Origin: Deuterostichococcus epilithicus
Taxonomy: Eukaryota; Chlorophyta; Trebouxiophyceae; Prasiolales; Stichococcaceae
Length of the DNA: 64,000 nucleotides
Assembly: GCA_033439295.1 (NCBI GenBank)
Contig: JAVTLE010000021.1
Span: 1,674,009-1,738,008 of the forward strand
Reading direction: 5' to 3'
The position numbers and the translations under genes are program-made. Positions 1-9,817 of the stretch are shown in pieces; the first letter of the stretch is position 1, and each line of letters starts with the position of its first letter. The notes beneath the pieces are model-generated. The model made no database searches. It was not told where the DNA came from and worked only from the letters and a program-made list of their open reading frames with translations.

Positions 1-75
1 CATTTGGATGGGTGACGATGTGTTCAAGGGCAGGGTAATGATACTCATCATGACACCTTCTGTCTGGCGCTGCAG

Positions 76-671
76 ATCTCCTGCAACCGGGGCCTGATCA
101 GCCCTACGCAGCGCGACCGCGTGTTCAAAGTGATGAATGCACTGCAGCTGCCAATGCAGCACGGCGTCTGCAACACGAAGCTGTACATGAAGGTGGAGCA
201 CCTCTTTGTTGAAAGGGTCTTGCAGGAAAGCACATCACCCTGCAACATGCATGTCGAACATGCGCCAGAAGAGTGCAGCGCAGTGGTGGGGCCACACCAT
301 GCATGTCGTCGTGCCAGAGCATCATGCATGATGTAGTGGGCGGGCTGAAATGTCAATCTGAGACCAACTGAGTGGTGGTTTCACACGCTGCAGGCCCTGC
401 GGGACACGACGAAGGCCAGAGACGGCCTGCAGCGCACGCCTCTCATGGCCGGCATCGGCGCTGCCGTGTTTGTGAACGACCTACAGGTGGGGAGGCTGCA
501 TCATCAGTCTAATGAAAAGCAACTGCTGGCCTTTGCACACTGCCGTTGAAGACAGATCCAGCTTCACTTTCGCTTGCCTGTCCTCAAATTGTTCACTACC
601 TTTCTTGATCCTGCCTGTCGTCGGCCCAGGAGCACGAGGTGGCTGCCGCAGCCACTGCGATGGGCTGCTGA
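76..671 (+). CDS. Sedoheptulose-7-phosphate cyclase family (EEVS/DDGS-like), 3' end only
   Basis: Three exons are seen: 76-192, 394-486 and 630-671, with GT-AG introns and the stop TGA at 669-671. The upstream part lies outside the window. The encoded tail (about 83 residues) contains RGLISPTQRDRVFKVM, LQLPMQHGVC, DTTKARDGLQRTPLMAGIG and AVFVNDL. This is the usual C-terminal pattern of sugar-phosphate cyclases of the 2-epi-5-epi-valiolone synthase / desmethyl-4-deoxygadusol synthase type, relatives of 3-dehydroquinate synthase (DHQS). Those enzymes cyclise sedoheptulose 7-phosphate; in many phototrophs the product feeds mycosporine-like UV sunscreens. The DGxQR-P-xGIG signature favours this branch over DHQS. 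The NAD- and metal-binding residues are upstream and unseen, so the exact product cannot be assigned. No other pathway gene is visible in the window. Confidence 0.75.
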
Positions 672-923
672 TTCATGTATCTCGTCCACAAGCCAGGGCC
701 AGGGCATTGCATTGGTAGGACGGCAGAATTCGATTGCCCCAGGAATTTGGCACGAAGGGTTTTAGCTTAGATAAGTTCCCCAGACATGCCATCCGCAGAA
801 TGAAGGAGTGCAGCAGGAATGAACTACTAGCGATGCTTGTTTCCGGCGCATCGTCAGTGATACCGTCGGCATGCGTTTTTCTAGAGGCATCGTTGGCGAC
901 CGGCTTTTGGCTTCCCTACTGTA

Positions 924-946
924 GACGACTGCTTTTAGCAGTCGTC
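924..946. repeat. Perfect 9-bp inverted repeat (hairpin)
   Basis: GACGACTGC at 924-932 and GCAGTCGTC at 938-946 flank the 5-base loop TTTTA. It sits about 250 bases downstream of the cyclase stop and just before a TGTAA signal. It could fold in the 3' UTR of that transcript. Confidence 0.7.
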
Positions 947-995
947 ATGAGCATTCTTTATTCTTACGGATTCTTTCGCCTGCTATAGACTGGCA

Positions 996-1000
996 TGTAA
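996..1000 (+). promoter_or_regulatory. TGTAA polyadenylation signal for the cyclase
   Basis: TGTAA is the usual polyadenylation signal of chlorophyte algae. Its place about 325 bases after the cyclase stop fits a 3' UTR end. It is a short motif and could occur by chance. Confidence 0.4.
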
Positions 1001-1144
1001 GGTTACTCGACCAACACGTCTCGCGCTGACATTGAAGTCTGAAGTGGCAATAGGCGATTGAAAGTAACGCAATCGTAACATGCTGGCTGCCAACAAGTGA
1101 GCCGCATAGCAGAAATAAGTACTTCGGCAGCTCCAAGAGCAATT

Positions 1145-1149
1145 TTACA
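1145..1149 (-). promoter_or_regulatory. TGTAA polyadenylation signal for the TMEM45-like gene
   Basis: TTACA on the plus strand, about 330 bases beyond the stop of the minus-strand gene. With the signal at 996-1000 it would leave the two convergent transcripts barely separated. Confidence 0.4.
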
Positions 1150-1479
1150 ACTCCTGGTCCAGTCTGCAAATGGGCAACCATTGATTGAAAAGACATTCAC
1201 AGGCTGCATTCTCAAGTTTTCATGTGCATTGACCACTGCCGTCAGGGTGCTTGCCTTCAACATTGCCAGAATATGCAGCTCTGCTCGCAACAGCATCCGA
1301 CTGCAGGTGTCTGCCCTAGCTACGCTCCCCCACTCCAGCTTCACTATGTGGCCACTGACGACAGCGCAAAACACCGCTTGACCACACCAAGGGCCTACTG
1401 CCGCCATGGCGCCGACACCGTCTGCTCTGTGCGGCCACTGCCTCCAGACAGAACTTTAATGGTTCATGGCATCCCCGGT

Positions 1480-3998
1480 CTAGAAGTCGGCCAGCTGCAC
1501 GCTCTTAGCGGGCGCCCAGCGTTCGGCATGGCCATTGGACGGCAGCGCGCCATCCGGGCCGCTGACGGGCAGCCCGTCCAGCTTGATGGTGCCAGGTCGG
1601 CAGCGCGCCTCTGCCGCGGGCCACTCCTCGTCGCTCGTCCGCAGCAGCTGGTGCGCGTGCAGCCGCCCGCCGTGCAGCCGAGTGAGAGCCAGCCGCAGCG
1701 CCAGGTAGACTGCGCACCATTGCAGCGAATGCGTCAAGGGCGCGCTATGTTGTGGGGAGGCTGCATCAAGGTCGCAGTGCACGGCGGCTGCAGCTTTCCC
1801 TGAGCGCCACGTTCTTTATGCAACATGTGCTTGCCGGGATGTGGGGAGGTGTGAGCAAGACGGATGCTGCTGCAACCGCATCACAGCCAGGCACCCGCGG
1901 TGACCCATACTGAGCATCAAGCAGTTCAGAAGCGTGGGCAGGGGTGCGCACAGCCAAGCGCGCCGAGGGTGAGCAGCATGATGTCGAGGCAATACAGCGC
2001 GGGGGCCATCATGGTGCCCTTCATCGAGTGCGGGTCCCACTGCGGGAGGTCTGCACGGCAGCAGGACAGGGCTCAGGCTGCGCATGACCTGACGCCAGTG
2101 CCTGTTTGCAGGGCGCCAGCCACCAGCCAGGCCATGCAGCGCAGCGGGCACCCACTGGTTGGCTACTTTGGGAGCGTATTCAAAACCACATCCAGGCCTG
2201 AGATGCGATGGCATTTCCGGGGTGCAACACTGCGTCATGTGTGCGACAGCACGACAGGTGCCACAGCACGCCAGGTGTAAGAGGGGAGCTGGCGGGGGGC
2301 GCACGGCGGAACATGATGTAGCCGATCTGGATGAACCAGATGCCCTGGAGGCCGACGAGCATGGCGCGCGCCGCCGTCAACAGCACATTCTCTTTGTACC
2401 GTATCTCCGCCAGCATGACCACCGCCGACGCGGCGATGGTGATGACCAGGATCTTGTGCACCAGTATCTGCACGGTGGGTGCAGCGATCGGGAGGCGCAG
2501 CAGATGCGCTGCAGGTTTGCCGGGTGTCAGGAATGCGGGCCATGGCATCTCAACTCGGCATTTCACTCAGGGCTCGTAGGCCACTGTGCCTGCCGCTTCG
2601 GCAGCTGCCTCTTCTCAATGGACGGGTCGCAACAGCTTTTTGTGCACATGTTATCGGGCTGCGCACCTCGAGGGGGGAGCCCTTGAGGTGGAAGCCCAGC
2701 AGCAGGCCCTCCACGATGAAGGCCACCGCCAGCGCCGCCTGCGACCGGACAACCATCACTGCATTTGCTGTCGTACCACCTCTGACACAAGGGCTTCAGC
2801 CCATGTGTGTGCCCTCGCTGGCGAGCTGCCTCTGCTCTGGCACGTCGCCCAGGCAGCCGAGGCATGAGCTTGTGTCTCGAGGAGGGGCGCAGCGGCGCCT
2901 GATCGCACAGCCAGCCGGCGGCGTCCGGAAGGCGAGGCGAGGCGTGCTGCGGAGGGAACAAGGTGGCCTTGATTTTCGTCGCATGATCGCACACCTGGGA
3001 GCTGTCGGTGGGCAGATCGGTGAAGTGGCCCGCCACGTCCACGAAGCCGGCCACCATGTATCCAAAGTACATTGCCGCATGCTGCCAGTTGTTGATGTGG
3101 TTGTCGTTGAACGTGCCGTCCGCATCATACATGTACCTGCATCGATCCGTTGGGCTGGCACCTCAGCGCTGCAACCGGGTAGCGACAGGCGTGTCTGACG
3201 TCGAAAGGGGCTGCTCGTGCGGCGGAGCGTCACCCATGGCAGCATAGTTGCAGGTGGCCGCAGGCTGGAGCACCCCACGCACAGCCATCAGATCAGATAA
3301 GGACCCCATGCACTGCACTGCTCTATCGTAACAACCACGTATCCATTGCCCTGCTAGTCCTTCTCGCGCCAACAGAGCCTCAAAGGCGGTGGGAAGGTAA
3401 GGCAGCCTCGAATGGGCAGCCTTGAATGGGCGCACGTGAAAGACTTTTGGCCAACCCACAGCTCGCCGAAGATGCCAACAAAGGTGAAGAAGATTTTCAG
3501 GTACGGCTCCAGCGGCACCCCCGGCAGCAGCGGCAGCTCGAACCAGGCCCTGCGCATCAGGGAGCGGCATCGTCTCCGCAGGCATTGCCCTTGGGGTTTC
3601 TTGGATGCAGGGCACCAAGCATGTGTGCGGAAGGATGCCATGCATGCCATGCATGGCTGGGATGCCTAGCACTGCAGAGGGTGCAGCGCCTCACTTGGAT
3701 TGGTAAGGCTTGGCAGGCGTGGCCAGGATGTGCTCCCTCATGCAGGAGAACAGCCACCAGCTGCCCCAGATGATGAAGAAGCTGCCCTGCGCACAGACGC
3801 GGCAAGGAGAAACTAAGCCCGGGTCTGATGCACGAGTCGCCACAACATCAGGCAGACGCCACATCGGAGCAGCCAAAGGGGTCCACCTCGCATTCACATC
3901 CGTCAGGCCGAGGCTGTGCAGGGGCTCACCGGCACGGCATGGCCGAGGAATGCGCCGTGCGGCGAATAGTCGTCATGGCCGTGGCCCATGGCCTCCAT
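1480..3998 (-). CDS. TMEM45 / DUF716 family multi-span membrane protein
   Basis: Eight exons close in phase: 3930-3998, 3695-3786, 3436-3549, 2995-3136, 2667-2738, 2305-2467, 1952-2050, 1480-1709 (326 aa). The family pattern is clear. The N-terminus reads HGAFLGHAVPGSFFIIWG with WW after it. Next come ELWVG, then FNDNHINNWQHAAMYFGYM, then VEGLLLGFHLKG, then QGIWFIQIGYIMF and WDPHSMKGTMMAPALY. About six or seven hydrophobic segments are expected. The NWQHxxMY and Q-G-x-W-x-QIG motifs are diagnostic of TMEM45/DUF716. The biochemical role of the family is poorly known; plant members have been linked to pathogen response. The start ATG at 3998 is followed at once by a His-rich stretch (MGHGHDD). 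The final exon adds a hydrophilic tail with no family match. The seven introns all use GT-AG. Confidence 0.85.
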
Positions 3999-4642
3999 GG
4001 TGGAGGCCGATCTTCTACAGCACTCTGCTAGCCTCTCCTGCAGAACCCCTGAATGCCAGCCACGAGCCCGCTGTGGCACTGCTTTTGAGGTCAGCCCAAA
4101 AACACGGCGAGCCCGCCGCAGCTGTCCCACGGTCAAGTGGTGCAGCAACAACACAATTCTCTAGGCTATACTGGCCAGCTGCGGGGTTGGACGGCTACCG
4201 GTGCAAGTCGGAAACTTTTCGAACAGGGCACAATGCGTGCAGCGAGCAATCGAGCTTGCGGTGCTAGACGCTAGACCCACACCACAAGCAAAGGAGGTTC
4301 GATGAACCTGCTGGCAGCAAAGATACGGGCGAGAATGTTTCTGCTGGCCGGTCAGACAACATTACGTTGCGTAATGGGATGAGTGATGTGAACGATTGAG
4401 AATTTGCTAGCTCAATTCCGCTGGTTCCAACTGGACTCCAATGTTCCTACTGCTTTGCACGGTTGCACGGTGAGCCCCGCAATGAATGCTCAACAACAGC
4501 TCACTGCTCGCTCGCTTCACACGAAGGCACAAGTGTGAGAAATTGAAGCATCAATGGCGCATCGCGGGTGCAGAGCGGCGAGCATCAGCCCGCAGAGCTA
4601 CCGGAGGCCGAGGGTTCGCCCACTCCCATCACAATTCCTGCA
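3999..4642. other. Intergenic: TMEM45-like promoter and J-protein 3' UTR
   Basis: Between the start of the TMEM45-like gene and the stop of the J-domain gene, both on the minus strand. It is lower in GC than the exons. I see no gene or RNA in it. Confidence 0.5.
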
Positions 4643-5936
4643 TCACTGCTTATTCAGCTTCCGCTTCAGCTCTGCCAGCGCATCCTCCACATCGTTCGCT
4701 GCAGCTTTTGCCTTGGCCTGCGCATCCCGCGCCGCCGACTGGGCGCCCGCCTCTGCCCGCTGCGCTGCCTGCCTTGCGCCACCGTCCGCGCGCTGCTGCG
4801 CATAGCCCGCTCTCCGCGCCGCCTCGTTGCGGCTGCCACTGTCGCTGGAGCGGGCCTCGGCCTCTGCCTCCCAGGCCGGCAGACCGATCTCCTTCTCCAG
4901 AAACTGCAGCCACAATCATTTATTGCCTCACTGCTGAAGCAGCTTGTAGATGCCAGGGCACGGTGCCTGTCAGGAAGAGTCGGCCGGAATTGCTGGAGAG
5001 CCACACATGACGGCTGAATGTATCGGATGCAGCAGCGTACGGCGCGAGACATTGCTTTCATAACTAATGAAAAACATACTTCGACAAACTCTTCCCCAAT
5101 GTCAGCGAGCTCCTCCCACAGCGACTGCGGCTCCTTCTGCCGCCGCCGCCGCCGCTCCTTCCACTCCTTCTCCAGGTCGTCAAAGAGGGCGCCAAAGCCG
5201 TAGAAGGGCTCCTCCGCCGCCTTCTGTTGCCGCTTTTGGCCGCTGCCGGCACTGCTGCTGCTGTCGCTGCCGCTGCGGCCACCGAAGGGGTTGCCCCAGT
5301 CGAAGCCACCAGACGCGCCGGACTGCGCAGTGCAAGCCACAGCCCAGAGTCTGAAGGCGTGCAGAAGAGCGTGCAAGTATGCAGCAGGATGAATGCCATG
5401 TTTTACACCATGCTGTCATGTTTGAGAGCCCATGTCAGGGTCGCAACGCACCTGCCATGCGACTGGCTGCGCCAGGAATGCAAAGATTTTGAGGGCACAC
5501 TCTCACCAGCTGGTGGTCGTAGGTGGCCCTGCTCTGAGCGTCCGAGAGGACCTGGAAAGCCTCCTTGGCCGCCATGAACTGCTCCTTGGCATCCGGCTGC
5601 AGCGATTGTGTCATCATCTCGTAAGCATCAGCGCCTTCAGGAGGCTTGAACAGTCTCAGCATTGTTCTTGCTGCTGTCCTCCCACCCGATTACACGGCTC
5701 ACCGCTTTGTTGACATCCGGGTGCAGCTTCAGAGCCTTCTTCCGAAACGCTGACTTGATTTCTTTGCCATTTGCGGTGCGCTCCAACCCGAGCACGCTGT
5801 AATAGTCCTGGCCGGCAGCCACTGCCCTGCATGTCGCCCGACGCCGCCAGGCCACCGACGTGTGCTGTCGCGGCAACCGCGCATGCTGCCGCCGGGAGCC
5901 ATGCTGCAGCCTGTAGGTTGAAGAGCGTGTGAACAT
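4643..5936 (-). CDS. J-domain (DnaJ/Hsp40) protein, probably plastid-targeted
   Basis: Four exons in phase 0: 5703-5936, 5507-5596, 5080-5322, 4643-4903 (275 aa). Residues 1-43 are Arg/Ser/Ala-rich with no acidic residues, as in a chloroplast transit peptide. The J-domain follows from about residue 44: DYYSVLGLE, the [10 protein letters not shown] helix with the essential HPD triad, and ATYDHQL at its end. The rest is not a classical DnaJ: no Cys-rich zinc finger, but a Gly/Ser linker (FDWGNPFGG), a segment [12 protein letters not shown] and [19 protein letters not shown], and an Ala/Glu/Lys-rich helical tail ending [10 protein letters not shown]. This is the class C J-protein layout; it should stimulate an Hsp70 ATPase, presumably stromal. 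The client is unknown. An alternative first exon upstream of 5936 cannot be excluded. Confidence 0.85.
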
Positions 5937-6779
5937 TTAGCTTGATGAGGTGAACAGAGGCCATCAGACGCATGAGCACCACCACATGCGCTGTGTGCAT
6001 GCAGGATCGCCTCCATGTCACCTGGGTGGCGCTGTGTCGCGGTGTACAATACAGCTGCACTTCGACGTCACAGCTGCAGGAAGTGAGCCGAGCAACGGCA
6101 GCTGAAACATCGGTACAATGTCAAGCAGCAGGTGAACTCTACAACAGTCCACCTATTGCAAATGCTAGAGGGTCAATCCGCTGTCCAACCCTCAGCCGAG
6201 CCGGAGGCTGCACAGCTGCAACAGCTTGCATCTGTGTACTGAGTTCGAGACGGTGATCGCGCATAACAGGTTACAAGCGTTTGAAGCGAAATGGTTTCCA
6301 ATCTTTTTTATCGAGGCCCTTCCATTCAGCTCCCATATATAGACAGGAAGGGGGTCGACTCGTGGCCATATCTCATCATGGACCATGGCGGTGTGTCTCT
6401 TGAGCAAGCTGTTACAATAATAGAGTTGTGGCGACACAGTCTACGAACACAACCGAGGCTGAGGCAATGCTGCAAGCATTGTACAAACGGCAAAACTGCC
6501 AAGATAATACAGCGTGCTGAGTGAACAGACGACCGGGTACCTAGCATACAACAGTGTGCATTTGCCAGAATTGCTGGCATAGTTAATGCGGGTTGCAGTG
6601 CTACAGCGTAGGCGGCGCAGCGCCTCAAGCTACACGTCATTTCCGAAGCGCAGAAATGACGCTCTTTCCGTCTATTCGGCCAGCGCGAATTGCTCAGCGT
6701 CTTGGACCCTTGTTCCAGTGCCCGCCGTTTGAAAGGCGCTTATGAAGGGTCGGGCGAAGTGTTTGCTCTGAGTGGAGCT
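5937..6779. other. Intergenic: J-protein promoter and cathepsin 3' UTR
   Basis: Between two minus-strand genes. A TTACA (minus-strand TGTAA) at about 6413 could end the cathepsin transcript. No other feature is evident. Confidence 0.45.
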
Positions 6780-9533
6780 TCAAGCAACGTTGATGTGTGC
6801 CGCCTCCTGGTCGGCGCCGTCGCTATCATACTTCATAAAGCCAGACGGCACCGCCCAGCCTGCAAGCAGGCGCGCAACAGTGCCTCAGAATTCCTGTGCA
6901 CACAAGGGAGCTCGACGACATTGTCCAGCCTGCAGATGCATGCCAGATCACCTCCCTGTTAACACACCGAAGCTCAGCAGCACAAGTCCTGGGACGAGAT
7001 TTGCTACATGTCGCCAATGCAGTTGACGGATGGCTTACCACAGGAGTGCTCCAGTGCGAGGTTGTACAGGTTGCCGTCATTGCCGTCCTCGTCTTTCCAA
7101 GCGGAGGTGACAATACTGGGACGCATGCGAGGGCAAGAGCGTCAGAACATCGGGGTGTACTTGACAAGTCATCGAGGACACGGCTTGAGACTTGACGATG
7201 TGGTGTGCAAATCGCATGGCGGTGGGAACAGGCAATAGGTGCAGAACTCACCGGAAGATGCCGCCCTCGCCCCAAGGCTCGCCCCAACTGTTGCGGACGA
7301 TCCTAGGAGCAGCAGGCGCTCCATCAGCGTAGGTGTGCAAGGAACATTCCGCAGAGTGCCTTGGATCAGGCAGCAGCAGCAACAGCTTCACTTCGACATT
7401 GGAAAGTGCTCACCAGTACTCCACGCCGTCTTCGACGCCCCAGCCGAGGACAGAGACGATGTGGTTGATCGTCGGCAACGGCTTCTTTTGCATGAACAAG
7501 CCGCCTGCAAGACCACAGAATGCATGATCCGCACGCAAGGTGAATGGCGGAGATAGGAACCCGTGTTGAGGCTTGAGCAATCTCCCCGGCAGAGAGCGGT
7601 GAAGCGAGGGCACTCACCAGTGTAGGCATCAAGCTTCAGCGTCGCGTCGATGCCGCACGAGATGGGGCCCCGCGCCTGGATCTCGGCCATCATTGCGTGG
7701 CGGCCCTTGACACGACCGTGCTCGGACACCATGAGCCTGTTGTAGGTCTGCGGCACAGCAGCGGCAGGTTGTGAGCAATATTTCAATGCTGTACCACCAT
7801 CAGCCCACTGTCAGTCGAGGTGCATACACGGCGCAGAAACTGTGTGCAGGCGCACCTTCACGGGGGAGCAGCCACCGGCGCCCGGCACGCAGGTGTAGCA
7901 CTGGTCCATCGAGTTGCACTCCTGGTCGATCGCCTGGTAGTTGTTGCAGCCCTCGTCTGCATGACAAGACCATTCCTGTCAGCAGCGTGTCTGCTGAAGT
8001 TCTTGATGACGTGCTTGGCGGTTGGCTGCCTGCAAGACAGTCGAGCATCAGCAGATGCAGAAGAGTCACCCGGGATGCCCTGCTCGTGGGCATATTTGTA
8101 GACGAGGCTGTCCCAGCCTGCACACAGGTAAAGGGGAAGGCGTCAGCATGAGGCAAGGCTCCAATTGACACGTGTCAACCCAGCATGTGCAATTGAGCCA
8201 TTCGTGCGCAGGCAGGATACAAAGTCAGCCAGACGAAATGATGCGTGCGCTGAACGAGCAGCGAGTCAGAGCAGGAACGCACCGCCATGGCAGGATCCAG
8301 CATTGCCGCAATCGATGACATGCTGCACGGACAGGTAGGCGGACGGCCAGACGTTGCCGCGCATGATGTTGCTACGGTCTGCGAGCGAGCTGGTAGCCCC
8401 CATCGCCCAGCAGCTTCCGCAATACTGCGACACAAAATATTCCGCCAGTCGCAGAGGGCACATGGCCTGGCTTGCATCCAACGGTCGGAGGCTGGCATGC
8501 GATGCTGATCATGCAGTCCAGACCAGAAGTCCAGAAGTCAGAGAAAACCCAACCTTACTACGCTATTGCCTTTGTTGGTCAGAAGCCAGATCACAGAATT
8601 TTTATTTTTATTTTTATTAGTCAAACGCAATTTTTTTTTTTAATTTTACATTCCCTATCTCACCTGAGGAATGTGCTGGTTCCTCGTCGTGCTGAGGTAG
8701 TTTGTGCCGTTTACATTTCGCCTGCGATCGCCATGCCGCGCCAGATGCATCTCGGTGAGATGTGTCCAGACGCCACAGCGAGGAGGATGTAGTGGCAGAC
8801 CTCCAAGTGCTGCAAACGTATGTGCCGCACAGTCCAGGTACGCAGGGCAGGTGTGCAATGATGCTCACCAGTCCCAAGCCTCCGCCAGCTCCTCGGCGCC
8901 CAGGAGGTGCTCTGGCAGCGGCTCCAGGCTGTAAAACAGAACGGTGATTCTTAAGAAGAAGACGCGGTACAAACGCCGGATGATGTGGCGGGGTCGGGCA
9001 GGCCTACAGGGTTCTGCCACAGGAGGCAACCAGACTATGCCAAGCTTGGAAACGCTGCTGGACTGAATGGAGTCAAGTTCAGCGACCCGATGTGTGAGCG
9101 AAAGCGGGCGAGACCTGCTCAAGCGAGACCTGCTCTGGGCGACCTTACCTGCTCAAAGGGTTTGTGTTACTAGGGCACAACCGCAAGGTTTGGCCAGCCA
9201 GAAGGAGCCAGCCGGCCACAAGATTGAAACCCTTACAGCTGCAAACCTGGAGCCCTAAAGCTTGCAGCACGAGAGGACAAACGCATGCAGAGGCTGCAGG
9301 TGAGGCGAATATGGAGCGAAAAACACGTTCTGGTCTTCGGCGTGGGGACACAGCGGCGTAAGAGACAGCCGACCACTGAGTACGCACATCAGTGGCTCGT
9401 AAGTAGGGTCGGGTGTGATGACCGTGGCACGCGGGCTTGTTGCATCCTCGTCCGGCTCGGGCAGCGTCCTTGCAGAGACGCAAGAGGCCACAAGCAGGAA
9501 GCAGACAGCCGCAAGCAACCTCGCGTCCACCAT
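6780..9533 (-). CDS. Cathepsin X/Z-like papain-family (C1A) cysteine carboxypeptidase
   Basis: Eleven exons close in phase: 9388-9533, 8869-8928, 8664-8721, 8283-8424, 8070-8117, 7856-7956, 7618-7747, 7414-7504, 7252-7302, 7039-7115, 6780-6859 (327 aa). A signal peptide spans about residues 1-21 ([14 protein letters not shown]). The propeptide is short, as in cathepsin X. The mature enzyme starts near [12 protein letters not shown]. The cathepsin X hallmark mini-loop HIP lies at 85-87, in [14 protein letters not shown], with catalytic Cys93. Catalytic His243 is in TINHIVSV and Asn263 in [24 protein letters not shown] and [15 protein letters not shown] also match the family. The HIP loop makes family members act mainly as carboxypeptidases in lysosomes or vacuoles. 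Everything needed for activity is present. Confidence 0.93.
8588..8644. repeat. AT-rich low-complexity run inside a cathepsin intron
   Basis: Three TTTTTA units are followed within 20 bases by a long T run, in the intron between exons 3 and 4. It is strikingly AT-rich for this GC-rich window. No reading frame or transposon ends are seen around it. Confidence 0.7.
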
Positions 9534-9817
9534 GGTTGGATCCCCCCTGACGACAGGACAAGAATGGGCAAGATTCTTAATCAGGATCACGGGGGAGCCG
9601 TTGCTGTTGATTGCCTTCGAAAGTCCCACGTACTGTGCTGAGACTGCGGAAGGACAATTGAATGTCCGGGGTGCAAGCCAGACCGCAAGCTGCTGTCCGC
9701 GTCACTATGCTGACTAAAACCGTGATAACGCACTGCAGGGGGGAGGGGGGGGTAGTAGTGAAACGTCTGCCCGTGAGTATATGCAGACCCGATCTTCCGG
9801 CAACACGGCTGCGACAG

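Larger units (their letters stand above)
672..1479. other. Convergent 3' intergenic region
   Basis: Lies between the stop of the cyclase (+) and the stop of the TMEM45-like gene (-). It is less GC-rich than the flanking exons. It holds a perfect 9-bp hairpin (924-946) and one TGTAA signal on each strand. I see no convincing gene in it. Confidence 0.6.

Noticed and set aside
672-1479. Short open frames in the cyclase/TMEM45 intergenic region
   Set aside because: They lack motifs and lie in 3' flanks with TGTAA signals on both strands.
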